DNA of 64,000 bases from Salvator merianae (lineage: Eukaryota; Chordata; Lepidosauria; Squamata; Teiidae), in contig QVOM02000126.1 of the NCBI GenBank assembly GCA_003586115.2, forward strand, positions 52,994,608-53,058,607, given 5' to 3'. The notes under the pieces are model-generated. The model saw nothing but the letters and a program-made list of their open reading frames with translations. It was not told the DNA's origin and did not search any database. Shown here in pieces: positions 1 through 14,013 of this stretch (position 1 is its first letter; each line of letters begins with the position of its first letter). Position numbers and translations under genes: made by a program.

Positions 1-1654
1 TCACCCAAGCATGCTTTTTTTTTTTTTTTAAATGACTGGGGTCCATTCCCTTACTTTATATACTTTCTGATCAGCCATTAATTTTCTTGAATGTATTAAA
101 TATTTTCTTGGTAATATGGAGAAACAGAAAAAGAGAAAAGAAACCAAAAAAAAACCCACCCTTTAACTTTGATCATATAAGCAAAAGGTCTCAATAAGAC
201 TAAATAAGACATTTAAATGTGAATGTTTGTTACAGAGTTGTCAGAAACTGCATAGATCAACCAATCAGATGAATCCTTACACTGAGTCAAGCTGAGACAG
301 GCACTAATATATAGCAATGGTGTCTGAACCAGTATTCCAGCATTTAGAACATTCACTTGACCAGCAGTGATAGCAAGGCACCCCTTGGAATAATTCTCTC
401 TGGAAAGCCCATAGGAAGTTGAGGAAGATCTTGCAGACTCCAGGAAGATACAGGACAACCACACAGATGTTATCGGCTTTCTTCACTGCATACATGACCA
501 CGAGGGCTCTAAAGACTGACATTCCACTAATCAGAAACTAGTTTTTTATGTGGAGTCTGGTAAACACAACTTCTGTTGCATGATGTTTTAGATGAAATGC
601 AGTCATCTCTCATTATTCATAGTTTTAGTGACAGTGATTTTTAAATATATATATAACAGAGATGTTCCCCTGTTGCTTGTGTTTGTCTGTCAGTCCGGGG
701 AAGCAACCAGTATTTTCTGCAGTTTTTGCAGGTGAGGGGCAAAAACTTCTGGCTTTCATTTCCTTCGTTAATCCGAAGTTTCCATACCAGTAGGATTATT
801 CCAGAACAAAACACCTGAGAATAATTGTTGTGTGTGTGTTCCTTTTCAGATAAAAGCGCCACACAGTTTACAACGGACAATGTCAAAAAGCCAGACTGAT
901 ATGGTGCAGAATATCTTGAATTACCATATTCTGACTATTATTATATCTTCCACCAAACCATGAAACAATTCAGAATGGGCTTTGAAGGCTATAGCTCCTA
1001 TTGTATAGAAAGCATTTGAAACTCAGTGAGTGTTAAAAAAGCAGTTTTTTTAAAAAAGGTCAAGCTTAAGAAGGAACAAAGGAGAGGCAACAGAAGCACC
1101 CAATAAATGAAAAAAACCCTTTCTGCCACATCCCAAATTCAAGCAGGCAAAAACTTCCAGATCAGTCACTGCTTTCTTTCACAATCAGTATTAAAGAGGA
1201 ATAATATTGTGTTGAAAGCCCGAAGCCAAGCTTTGCTAGAAAAACTGAGCTTTTTTCCTAACTTATTTTATTATTTATTTTTGGCATTTTGAACATTTTT
1301 CTAGTTTTACTGATACCTGCCATCTTAAAAGGAAATGGAGTACTATGCATACTACATGTGCAGACACTTTATAGATCACAAGCTAGAATTTTTGCTCCTG
1401 CTGTGCCTTTTCCCATTTAAAACTGCTTCGTATTTCAAAACCTGTTTATAGTGCTGTGCCAGGATAGCTGTACATTCTGTTTTACAGACATCATTCTTTG
1501 AAGGCCTATCCAAGGACAGTTTTCTATTTCAAAAGACTTTTCAGTCTAAGTCCAGACTAAACAGCAAGAACCAAAAGAAGGGAAGGGAAGTGCCGTGAAA
1601 CCTAACACTGAAGTTGTAGCTTCTGAGTTGTAGACAAAGTAGACATGCACATAA

Positions 1655-2609
1655 GGCCCTTTCCGCACTTACCTGATGGCGATCTGGGTTAGCTGGCCTG
1701 GATCAAGCAATTTGTTCCTAAAGCTGGAATGGAATGCTCTGGACTGGAACAAGACCATCTGCATTGGGATGGCTGTTCTAGTCTAGTCCTCACACTGCCT
1801 CCAAAGATTGTGTGGGCTTCAGAGCCAGCCTCCGAACATTCCAATGGTCAGGAATGAAATTTTTTGATCTGGGAGTCTCCAGGCAATCCATCTTGGAGGC
1901 ATACCTCATTGATCCAGTTTAGCACCAGCTAGTATGCTGGTGGATCTGTTTAAGCAGGTGTAACGGGAGTCCAGATCTAGGGTGTTCCTGCCTTTACAGG
2001 GGTTGGCATGTTCCAATTGGAACTGTTCCTACTGGAACAGTTTCTAGCTGGAGTGGCCCAGCTGTCTCAGAATAAGTAAGCTTTGCAAGTAAATGCAGAA
2101 GGGCCTCTAGATTTGACCAGTACTGGCCTCAGAGCCCCAGGGGGACCCATTTCAGCAGCACAATTTTGTGCACCAAAATGGGTCCTGCCACTAAACGTGG
2201 TCCATGGGTGTGTGTGCCCTTCTGCTTGTATCCTTAGGTCAGTTTACTTGTGAGTAGGCCATGGTAGACCTTTTCCCAAAGGTCTACCATTGCCCCAGCC
2301 TAGGCACCCATTTTGGGCCACCTAGACCTGGTTACGGTCCATCCAATGTGGATAGGGTGTGCTAGCAGGTGGCATGGCCTCTCCATTCTGCACCAAAGTG
2401 TGGAAGAGAGAGGCCTAGAAGCGGGCTAGGCTTTGCAATGTACTGCTGTACAATGTACAGGCAAGGCCTTCTGGTCTAGACTATGCACCATTTTGTGCAG
2501 ATTGGAGCATACTAGCAGGAGACAGGGCCTCCTTTAAACTGCACTAACATGCAGAAGGGAGCCCATAGTACCCTTCTATATCTGGACTACTGTAAGTACA
2601 GAAAAGCCC
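1655..2609. mobile_element. Non-autonomous DNA transposon, 955 bp, TAA target duplication
   Basis: The left end reads GGCCCTTTCCGCACTTAC and the right end, reverse-complemented, reads GGGCTTTTCTGTACTTAC, so the ends are inverted repeats. TAA lies directly outside both ends (1652-1654 and 2610-2612). Ends and 3-bp duplication fit PIF/Harbinger-type elements. There is no transposase frame. Part of the interior resembles the element remains at 47341-47815 (shared phrase GACCATCTGCATTGGGATGG near the left with one small difference). A LINE or SINE tail-like sequence follows at 2620-2690. Confidence 0.85.
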
Positions 2610-2937
2610 TAAGTTTTGTTATGTAAAGCACTCTGGGACCTTAATATGAAGAGTGGTATACAAATGCTAATGCTAATTCTAAAGCTAATAAGTTGGTCAA
2701 AGTATTTTATACTATTTTTATTTGAAATATGGAATTTCAAAATGCACATCTAGACATACATATTAAACTCTCAAAGCATTCAAATCTGTGTTTTGTAGTA
2801 CTGGAAACAACAGCTATATTGATGGACCCCAGAAATGTTACCGTGATAGGTAACCAGCTAAAATATTTGGAGACATGTGTCTTACAAAACTATATTAATC
2901 CCAATGTATCAGCTCTGATACATAAATAATACTCTAA

Positions 2938-4136
2938 GGCCGCGGTCTGACATCGTAAATTTAATCCGTATCAGAAGAATAAAAGGACTGAATTCGTCTT
3001 CGGATCATTCCCACAGTTACAGTTTAACACGGACTCAATTCGTACTTGCTTGTTCCCACACTGATATTTCCCATGCTTGGCAGAAAGAAACAGTACCTTT
3101 TCTGCCTCCACCCCTCGTCAAATTCTCCTCCCTGTGCAGTCAGTGATTGGCTGCAGTCCAGTGTTCAAATCGTGACGTCACAGGGGCGGGAAAGTCAAGC
3201 TCCGCTCTCTGTATGTCCCCGCTGCTGCCTCAGAACATAGATTCACTTGGCAGCGTTACTAGTCATTCGCCATTTGCTCCTTCTCCCCACTACAGCCTCT
3301 ATCTACACAAGCAGAACTTTAAAACTATGTGTACCGCACAATTAAGCTTTTTAAAGGGCTGATGGAGATTTCTGCTCCCTTGCAAGTGCACTTTTGCACA
3401 ACTGCGCAATTTAAAAGTAGCGCAAAAGCAGGGAGAGGTCCGTGATGAAGGGGAAACGTGGGGAGGGAACGTGGGGGGGGGGCTCTATTATCTTGATAGT
3501 GCAGTTCATCACCAGCAAATGGACTCTGCCTCATCTCCCCCAGAGACATCCGCAGCAGCATGTGTCCCCACTGTGTTGCTGTGTGCTGCTGATGGCAAAA
3601 CTCATCTTGAGTGGGTTCTTTGTTGGGGCAAGGGGACTGCAATCCCAAACAGGCGCAGTTTATTTTTTTGGTTTAAAGAGCAGACGGAAGTGGAGGAAGC
3701 CTTTAATTTCTTCCTGGCAGTATCGAATGGGGGATAAAGAAAGAGAAAGGACCACAGCTTAGCGAAGTAAAAAGGAGGACCGTTTCTTTTCCCCTGGCAG
3801 TGACGGAAGGGGGGATAATGGAGGCAGAGGAAACTACTGCGCTTTCTGCCCACCCACAAAGTCTGTCATTGGATGGCACAAAATGGGGATCCCTCCCTCT
3901 GCATGCCCCCCCAAAAGTATGGTCCCTCCCAAATAGTCTCCTTCCCCATTCCCACATTGCAAAGTAAAGCGTGCTAGCGATCTGGAACGGCTTGAGAACT
4001 CATTAAATCCGAATACAGAGGAGTCTGGATTTTGCCAATTTAGTCCAGAAAAATTACGGAACGGCAAGATCATGTCGGGCCAGCGGGAACTGAAGATGGC
4101 CTGTAAACTGATTAAATGCTGTGTCGGAACGTGGCC
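2938..4136. mobile_element. CpG-rich DNA transposon, 1199 bp, TAA target duplication
   Basis: The left end starts GGCCGCGGTCTGACAT and the reverse-complemented right end starts GGCCACGTTCCGACAC, followed by similar AT-rich sequence in both arms (atttaatc). TAA flanks both ends (2935-2937, 4137-4139). CpG density is well above the flanks, suggesting a young or selected insert. The many short frames inside, on both strands, look like no transposase. A promoter-like cluster sits at 3145-3190. The class is inferred as PIF/Harbinger from the end bases and the 3-bp duplication. Confidence 0.8.
3145..3190 (+). promoter_or_regulatory. CCAAT / CRE / GC-box cluster inside transposon
   Basis: An inverted CCAAT box (GATTGG, 3145-3150), a full palindromic cAMP response element (TGACGTCA, 3173-3180) and a GC box (GGGGCGGG, 3183-3190) fall within 46 bp. 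This spacing is typical of TATA-less vertebrate promoters. Activity is inferred from motifs only; no transcript start or downstream exon is recognised. Confidence 0.4.
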
Positions 4137-4373
4137 TAAATGGGTTCATCTCAGTTGAGTGGATTTATAGAAATATGACATAATAAGGCCTTTATAGAAA
4201 TATGAGCAATGCATGAGATGCACTGAAAATGAGCAGAACCTACTAATCCCATCATAAACATACAATCAGACACACTTAAAGAGGTGTCTGGGTGAATTTA
4301 AGTCCGTAACAACAGATTTTTTCGCCCTGCTTTCACCTTATCACGTCTTAAAGCTTCAGAAAAATGCCTTTTC

Positions 4374-4659
4374 AACATTCAGGATTCCCTAGCTCTGAAG
4401 GCATTTCTTTCTTTAAGTCAGGTTGGGCAGGAAACTACATAAGCAAAGAGGTGGGGCTTTCCACTGAGTGGCCAATCAGAGTCATAGTCAGAGTAGGTTT
4501 TGCCTGACTTGGAGGTGAATATACACCACAGAATAGTGCAAAATAAGTTAGGTTCTCAGTCGTACATTTGGACAACTGTTAGGCTTTTCTTTTGTGATTC
4601 TGTGGATGGGATGTTTTTTTCTTAAAAGGATGACTGAAAAAACACTGTCTCATCGCACC
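4374..4659 (+). repeat. Unclassified interspersed repeat, copy 1
   Basis: This shares an ordered set of blocks with 10050-10374 in the same orientation: a block like CATAAGCAAAGAGG, a block like TTGCCTGACTTGGAGGTGAA, and a closing block of the form AAAAGGNTGACTG..CTGTCTCATCGCACC. The two copies differ by substitutions and indels. I do not recognise the family. A CCAAT motif (GCCAATCAG) lies near 4470. Confidence 0.6.
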
Positions 4660-7600
4660 TTTAGAAACCATTGGTTTTGACTGGGGCTTCAAGTGTGGAT
4701 CTCTGAAAGAAGATCTCTTAAATGTGGCTGGGATATAACTCCCATCATTTCTGGCCATTGGCTTGGGTTGACAGGAACACCTAAAAGTTACCAAGTTAGC
4801 CAGCACAAAATAAAGCCTTAGTAATCCTTGCCTTAAAGGGTTGCAGAATAATTCTATACGTTAGAGTGGGCGAATCTGCAGGAAATGAATAAAACAAGTC
4901 AGTCTGGGTTGAGAAAGAAAACTTATTTCATTCATCCACGGACCTACAGCAGCAGCACTGCATTTCTCCAGCAAGCAATACAGTACTGTGGGTGTGCCTG
5001 GAACTATCATATGCACAAACACACCCCATAGTACAACTTATTGCAGAGGCAATCTTCAACTTGCAGGGTCTACTTTTGCAAGATGTTCCTAAATGAAAAG
5101 AAGAGGATGAAAATATGGAATATGGGATGCAACAGTCACCCTCCCTAAATCCTGACTCTTGAGTTCAGTGACAATCCAGCAAATTGCTCTGACAAGAGAA
5201 ATATTAGCTTCCAAACAATTACCTTAGGAAAAAAGCTTCATCTCTTCAACAACACAGTCATTTTCCTTGTTATTTTTTCACATTTAGATATTTCATAGCA
5301 TTGATGGGTTGGAGCAAATTTATTTTTAAATCCCTTTCATCTAGCATGTTACTTTCTTAAGGAATATTATGCAACACTATGCAATGCCTGGAGTCAATGA
5401 GGAAAAACTCTGATAAATGGCCATTTGCTCTAAATTACCTTTGAATAGCTAACTGAAACTTTTCACACTTAAATTTCTGATTGTGTAAGTGTGTTTCCTG
5501 AAGTATATACCTAAGATACCTTGTTGGTTTTTAAAGCAAATAAGAACAACACATAAAACTTTAAACCAGGATACTAACTTTATCCGAAATATGTAATTTC
5601 AGTTGAATTAGGCACTAGTGCAGATGTCAACACCTGGAATGGAAGCACGATCTAGTGACTTCAAACTGTCATTGTACACTGGAAACAATATGAGGATGCA
5701 GTTAAAGTACAGTCTCTACCCAGGCCATTAAGCCCAGTACTATCATCTTTCAATCTCTTGGGATTTCAGCTATCTGCAGAGCCTTAGCGACCCTGACTTT
5801 AACTGCATCACAAGTAATGGCAGACAGGTAGGCAATCATTTCCCTTCATAAGAAGAAGGTTCAGGTAGTAGGCATGCCATGTCCTTGCCACGTCAATCTC
5901 CTCTTACCTTTCAAGCAGCATCTTCTAATTATGGAGTCTGTCATATGTCAAACATGCTTAGAAAAGAACTGTTGTGCACTTAACAAAGAGCAGCAACAAA
6001 AAGTTTTGAAAAATTAAAACAAGCAATTTTTGTTTTATTATACAGCTCTTTGCAGAGAATGTATGTGTATAGTACAGTTGGACAATAAACAATGAAATTA
6101 GACTATTAAAATGAATTAGACTATTCAAAGGAGCAACACTTCAAAATACTCTTTTGTACATAGAACCATAATCAGCTAAGAAAAACAAACAACTCTTCAT
6201 TTTGCAATTGGTTTCTTATATAAAATTGAAACTAGCTATTCAATTTAATTAACATTAATAAGACTACATAAATAATTCAATTTCAGTCATATGTCAAACA
6301 TTACCATTGACCTATTGCAAATGGAATTCCATCCATATAACCTTTATGTTTTTTGTAAAGATCAATTTTTCTCCCACAATATATTTGTTTACTTATAAAA
6401 AAACAGAAAGAGGCTATTAAGAAGAAACATTTGAGTATGTTCCTAGCATAGACCCTGCAGGAATTCTGCTCAGCCAAACGAAATATAATTAGGGAAAACA
6501 AAATGTGAAATTTTAAATCAGTTCACTAATGATGTATAAAAACATCAGTATCTCTTATTCTGACTGGCAAGACATGTTCTTTTCATTTAGGGAATTGCGA
6601 AGTAATTACTCCACACCAGGCTAGATTGTCAAGTAGAGACAAAGAAAATGGGGCTAGAATGCATCTGTGTGGTAGTGAGACAAATAATGGTAGGGATGTA
6701 TTGAAAAGGTTCTCAAAGTCTGTCTGCAGCGGAACTTTCTTGTCACACTGGTCAAGGTTCATCCAAAATGAGGCAGAAAAGCTCTTCTAAAAGCTGGTAG
6801 TGAAGAAGCTCTGTTTGTATGTCTGAGCCATTTGACACTGCCATGCTGTACTTCCAATCCCCTTATTTGAGAACAAGCTGTCAAATACGAGTTTGAAATC
6901 AGTCAGGCTGTAGAAATACAAAAGCTCTAGAAAGGAAATTAAAAAAGCATCTCTGAGGCACTTCTGAGGCAGCTCAGAGGCAGCTTAGAGGTGGGATTGT
7001 TCACCCACCAGTCTGCCCCTCCCCTTTTTCATGAACATTCTATGCTAGAAAAGGTGGATTAGAGAAGGCTTGGAGACATAAGGGCCACTCTCTGAGGTGT
7101 CTCTAAGGCGCCCCTTTTGTTATGACTGATCGCAGTCTTAAAAAATAAAAATGAAATTGTTTACATTAATGATCTACTAAATATGCAAATGCTTATGGCC
7201 TGACAGCAGAATTTCAGATTTCTTCTATATAAATAGATTACGTATTCTCTTGTTTGACATCAGACAATTATGGTTTTGAAATAATACCTTTTAAGAGGGA
7301 AATTATTTTAAAATAGCTCTGCTTTTTAGGAATTTATATATGAATGTTTTACTATCTTATGGCCACTAAATGAGGAAGAATAAATCAGATGCTGATGACT
7401 ATAAATAGTGAAGCTTGTAAAATTTAATGTACGGAATAACAGCTGCCTGCCTTACTACTGATGAAAAATGTAAAGCTGTTACATTGTCAGTTGTCATTGG
7501 TTAAAGCTAACAGTGATAACTGTATTGTCAAAATGGAGATCCTTTTCTCTTATAATGCCTGTCTTTCAATTCAGAGTCTTGAGAAATCAGTATGATGATC

Positions 7601-9124
7601 ACCATCATAGAGAAACAATGAAATCATACTGTGTTGTGGAACATGCAGGGGAGAAAAAGATTAAAAAAAACTGGATATCCAGGTGTTCTGGATTACAGTT
7701 TGCACCATCCCTGATCATTGACCATCCTAGCTGAGAGTCATAAGATTGGTGACCCAAAGCATCTGGACAATAACTGGTTCAGTAAAGCTCCATTAAAAAT
7801 AATAGCAATGCATTATTCAAAACTGACCAACTAAAATGTTATTCTCTTGGAGTCTTTTGTTATTCTGGAGAACTGCTTCCAGTCTTTTACACAAAATCTG
7901 ATTTATTTTTTGCATGTACTGTCATCCCTCATATAACTTGGCGGTTCTGTTGTAGAAAAGAAACAACTATGTTACAGCAACCATGCTAGAGGAAGCAATC
8001 TTACTGTTTCCTGTAACTGCTGGCTTTACATTGCCAACAATGATTTCTACAGCATAGTTTTGCATTGTGCAAGGGAAGAGTAACGTTGTACTGTAGCAAA
8101 CTGTGTTACATATAACAATATAACTTGATTTTTGTGGGTTTTGCATATTTACAAATCAGTGTTTGCGATGTTACTTCAGTATTCATGATAGGGAACAAAA
8201 GGTAACAAATGCACCAATTTGTGGGTTTAGCACCACCAAATAGTCAATATTCAGTGCCAGAAGTATGGAGAGGTTAAAAATCAGCTGTTTGGCAGTTCCC
8301 TCAGTATTCTGTGCTGTTTTCCATGAGTCTAACCTTTGCATGAGGAATGACTTCATAGAAAAGATTATTGCATATCTCCTCTTTCACCATGGAATTCAGC
8401 ATGGAACTTGCTTCAACATAGCTTTCCATTCTGACACTACGCAGGCACATGTGTGCTTTGTTTTAGCACGGTGATAGGTTCATGTGCCTTGGAACTCCCT
8501 ACCCTGGGGTCTTTAAGAAATTGATCACAAAAACACACAGTGGAGATTATAAAACTTTAGAATTTTTTTTTTTAAAAAAAACACTTAAGAGATTTTTTTG
8601 AGTTATCTCTGGCAAAATATTTCAGTATTTGGAAGATGGCACTCCCAATATGCATGCTATCCTCATTAATTAGATTGTTTATTCTGTGGTAAACTAATAA
8701 AAGTTCTGTAAAAAAACCCTCCAGTAATGATATAAACTATCCTACCAATTTAGTCAACATTTCATCCAATTTAGCTTGCAAACATCACTTCAATATAAGC
8801 ATGCAAAATAAAACCAGTTTAACAAACTAGCATTTAAGTTTTCTGAAGACAAGGAAAAGTACCACATTAATCCTTTGTTCCTTGCAAACAGTAAGAAAGT
8901 AGACATAATATGGCTGGCTAACCATAATTCTCTTCTCACATTTTGTAACCAGTGATTACTGCTTCAGAAATGATTGTATAAAGCAAGTGTTCGTACAAAT
9001 GGGGTCCTAGAATAGATTTGCTCATACGCAAATGAGAGCTATTTAATAATAATGAATCTTCCTTTGTACTGGACTAAGCAAAGACTGTAGCATATAGCTT
9101 AACCATAGGCCATGCTCATATGTA

Positions 9125-9215
9125 TTCTAGTGTTTATTTATTTATTGAAATTTCTATCGCACCCTATACCCTAAGGCCTTAGGGTGGGTCACAATGAAAT
9201 TGCTATAAAATCAGA
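9125..9215. repeat. LINE/SINE tail-type fragment (ATTT-rich, 'gccctaaggc' type)
   Basis: A TTTATTTATTTATTG run is followed by a sequence of the form 'cgcaccctataccctaaggcc..agggtgggt', the inverted tail of a very common squamate interspersed repeat. Similar fragments occur at 12455-12745, 28108-28190, 28353-28450, 34397-34560 and 43640-43720. Confidence 0.5.
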
Positions 9216-9724
9216 TAAAATTGATTATTTAAAACAGTGTTGAAGACTGACTTGTAAAACAAATCACACCATATTGTCTCAATACTCGTAAGGCGTTTAA
9301 AAAGTTGTCCTAGGATTCAAAGCAGCAATGAAAGTCAGAAGAACCTGTTTGTTTTTTTACCTTCCAGGGAATACTCTCAACTTGTTAGAGATTCAGGATT
9401 ACAAGTGATTATATCCGTGGGAGTAAGCAAAGAGAGGATACCGGCTTCTAAGAGAGGGTTTGCTTGTGCATGCATGTGCTTGTATGTGTGGTCTTTGTGC
9501 CTTTTAAAAAATGCAGCATCTCTCTACTAAGTGGGCTTTCCTAGGAAGCATCCAGGTTTTCAGTTAGGTGGCCATACAGATACTGTGTCCATACCACATT
9601 TACAGTTTTCCGGATCATGCAAACCAAAACGTAACAAGTTAGGTAATTTATGGATTACTAAAGCCTTTGCTATTTGCCTAACTGTTCCTACCACTACTAA
9701 CTGTTTTATTATTTCAATATATTT

Positions 9725-9754
9725 ATGATGATGATGATGATGATGATGATGATG
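9725..9754 (+). repeat. (ATG)n microsatellite
   Basis: About ten perfect ATG units. Confidence 0.95.
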
Positions 9755-10049
9755 TCGATCAATTTAAGTGTCTAGCAACCAAACAGTCCCCTCCAATTAC
9801 CTCTCTGAGAAAAAAGTGCAAGCCAGATAAATGTTTTTGGGATTTCTAGTGCTTACCAGTATATCATCTTGCTGCCCTGTTAACTTTTCACTATCATTAT
9901 GAACAAGATCAAGAGTGCGACTGTACACTCAAAATGAGGCGCCCTCTGGTTGAATTTGAGACTGTAAGGGCAGACATAAAATCCCTGAAATTGTCTTACC
10001 CTGTCCCAAAGGCTGGGAATGCGTGCCTATTCCTCATACATAGTTTAAT

Positions 10050-10374
10050 AACATCAAGAGTGGCTCCTTTTTTCAGTTGGATTGGACAGGGAGGTTCATA
10101 AGCAAGGAGGAGGGAAATGTAATTAATCACAGAATGGGAACAAATGCTGCTGGCAAGCATCTAATCAGAGCTTCAGAAAGCCGGGGAGGCAAGTAGCCAG
10201 TCAGTGGTGAGCACTTGTCAGGAAAGTGTTGCCAGACTTCAAGGTGAACGAAGAACAATGCCTGGAAAAATGAGGTAGGATTATTTGTTTAACTGTTTTA
10301 ATGTTTTTTTGCGTCTACAGAAGAAACATGTTTTCTAAAAGGGGTGACTGGAAACAGTCTTGTCTGATCGCACC
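10050..10374 (+). repeat. Unclassified interspersed repeat, copy 2
   Basis: This is the partner of 4374-4659: CATAAGCAAGGAGG, TTGCCAGACTTCAAGGTGAA and the closing GGGGTGACTGGAAACAGTCT followed by TGATCGCACC all appear in the same order. It sits about 0.6 kb outside the 3' side of KLHL29 exon 10957-11499. No coding potential is seen. Confidence 0.6.
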
Positions 10375-10846
10375 CCAAATAAGTCCAGAATTCTTTGGAG
10401 CAATCATTCTACCTGCTATTCAGGTTCCACCCTCTACAGAACCATCTTAGAGACTTTTGTCAGGCTGATTGACTCTGACCACTAACCACTATTTCTAGTT
10501 CCTCCTTAAACTCTAAACGGGAATAAACTTTCAGCATCACATTAAACACAGTAGCTCAAAAACACAACTGAGTCCAGAAAGATGGCAGCATGGTTTATAA
10601 GTGTTCCTCAAAGGGGATCTTTAAGGTAAAGAGTGACGGGTGCACTTTGTAAACTGAATCTGTTTGTGGTACCCTAGAAAGTGTCACTCAATGCCAAAAT
10701 CTCTTTTCTGTCTTTCCTGAGAAATACGTTTGTTATCTTTAATTCATGAGAAGCTACCAAAGAACGCATGACAAGAATCTGCTGCTGGAGTACTTGGCAT
10801 ATAATGTCAAAACTATAAATACTTTAACTTGTCAGGCAAACTTCTA

Positions 10847-12444
<1,598 letters not shown>

Positions 12445-12454
12445 CTAATATCCA

Positions 12455-12745
12455 TGGATATTATTTACTTATCGGTTATTTAAAACGTTTATATACTGCT
12501 TCGCATTCTCGAAGCCGTTTGCATAACATGGGAATAAAAGCAACTGAAATCATAACAGTTATATATAAACATGATTAAAATCAAGGGTGGGGAGAACAAA
12601 CATTCAGTCTGGAAAGGCCTGGGTAAAAAGAGAAGTTTTCAGTCAGCACCTAAAAAGCCAGGAGTGTAGGCACCCTATGAATATCAGAGGGTAGACTGTT
12701 CCAGAGAGAGGGGGCCACCACAGAGAAGGCCACCACAGATTCAAA
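12455..12745. repeat. LINE 3'-end-type repeat (L2/CR1-like)
   Basis: This begins with an ATTTACTTATCGG-like tail and continues through a stretch with 'gaagttttcagtcagcacc' and 'agactgttccagagagaggg', sequences I associate with L2/CR1-type LINE 3' regions in reptiles. It lies just upstream of the KLHL29 exon at 12267-12408 on the gene's strand. Assignment is from memory. Confidence 0.5.
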
Positions 12746-14013
12746 TATCTATTTTGTTGAAATAGCAGATTTTGTCATCATACTTGATTGCCAAAAGTGT
12801 TTCCCATTGCTTAAATCTTGAGATGTGACTAGATGCTTAGTTTGGGGCAACTTCTGCTTGAGTTTCTATTTGCTTAAATGGGGGCGGAAACAGAACAGTC
12901 TTGAAATTCACCACACACAAGACACATTTCTGCAAAAAGGAGTAGAACAGTAACGTATCACAGAAGTCAACAGCAAAAAAGGGCTCTGCTGGCTAAATTC
13001 TGCTGCAGTTAAAAGATAAAGTACCGAAACGATTAAAGTAGTAATGATAATGTGGGATATAATTAGGAAGTCAGGCCTATATAGCTGAATAACCCAGTAA
13101 CACATACGGCAAGATGACAATTGTGCTTTGAGTGGTAAGTATAAGAAGTAAGAATTATTAAAATAAAACTTCAACGCTTGTTTATATAGCTATTGTCACT
13201 TAATTATTTAGATGTGAGTGGTTTTGAACTTCTCTAGACAATCTAGGAGTGATTTGGCCAATTTCAAATCCAGTGTGCAAACTCCCCACAGCTCAGTCAG
13301 TAAGCCGCCCTGCATATAATTAACTACATTTTTGCAGTCCCTGCCTTTCTCTTCCTATCTGTACAGAGATTAATTTATCACTGTGAGAACAAAACACTAG
13401 GAGACTTACAGTTTCATACAAAACTAATGGAAACCACAAAACAAAAATATGTAATAAAGTATCTGAATTTGCTGACAGTGTATCCCTTATTCCATAGGTG
13501 TGTATTTTTATTCATTTTCCTTGTCGACTTTTTTAACAGCATGACCCTGCTGAGAGAACTATGCACACAAGAGCTGATTAGTGGGAATCTAGACACAGAG
13601 AAGGACACAATTATAGCAATTACTGTTGTGGGGTTTCTGGTCCAGACAGGGGGTCACTTCTGCAAAAGGTATGCATTGCCAAACCGGCAAAAAGAAAAAA
13701 TAAGGATAATTTGTGTCAGCCAAAATTTCCTTTTCTCCCCCCAAGCATTTGTTTGCATTGGGTCCATCACAAATCTTAGTTCTTACTGGCTCAGTAGGAT
13801 TTAGACAAAATGCATCTAGCATACCAGGATTCGACTGCATTCTTATACTAATAACTATTCATTTTGAAAGATTCTATAGATTAACTCATAATATAATCAT
13901 AATATTCAGTGGCAAGGAATGCAACCTAGAAAATGAATAACCAGATGATGTTTTAAACTACAGACTTTAAAACTTAACTGAAAGGCATTTGAGCACCTCA
14001 GAGTCCTCTTCAG

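Noticed and set aside
3325..4073. Several overlapping open stretches of 80-107 codons on both strands
   Set aside because: All lie inside the transposon 2938-4136 and none has transposase or other recognised motifs.
7918..8300. Tigger/mariner-like remains (TGTCATCCCTCATATAAC near 7920)
   Set aside because: The similarity is limited to one short end-like motif and the partner end is not visible.
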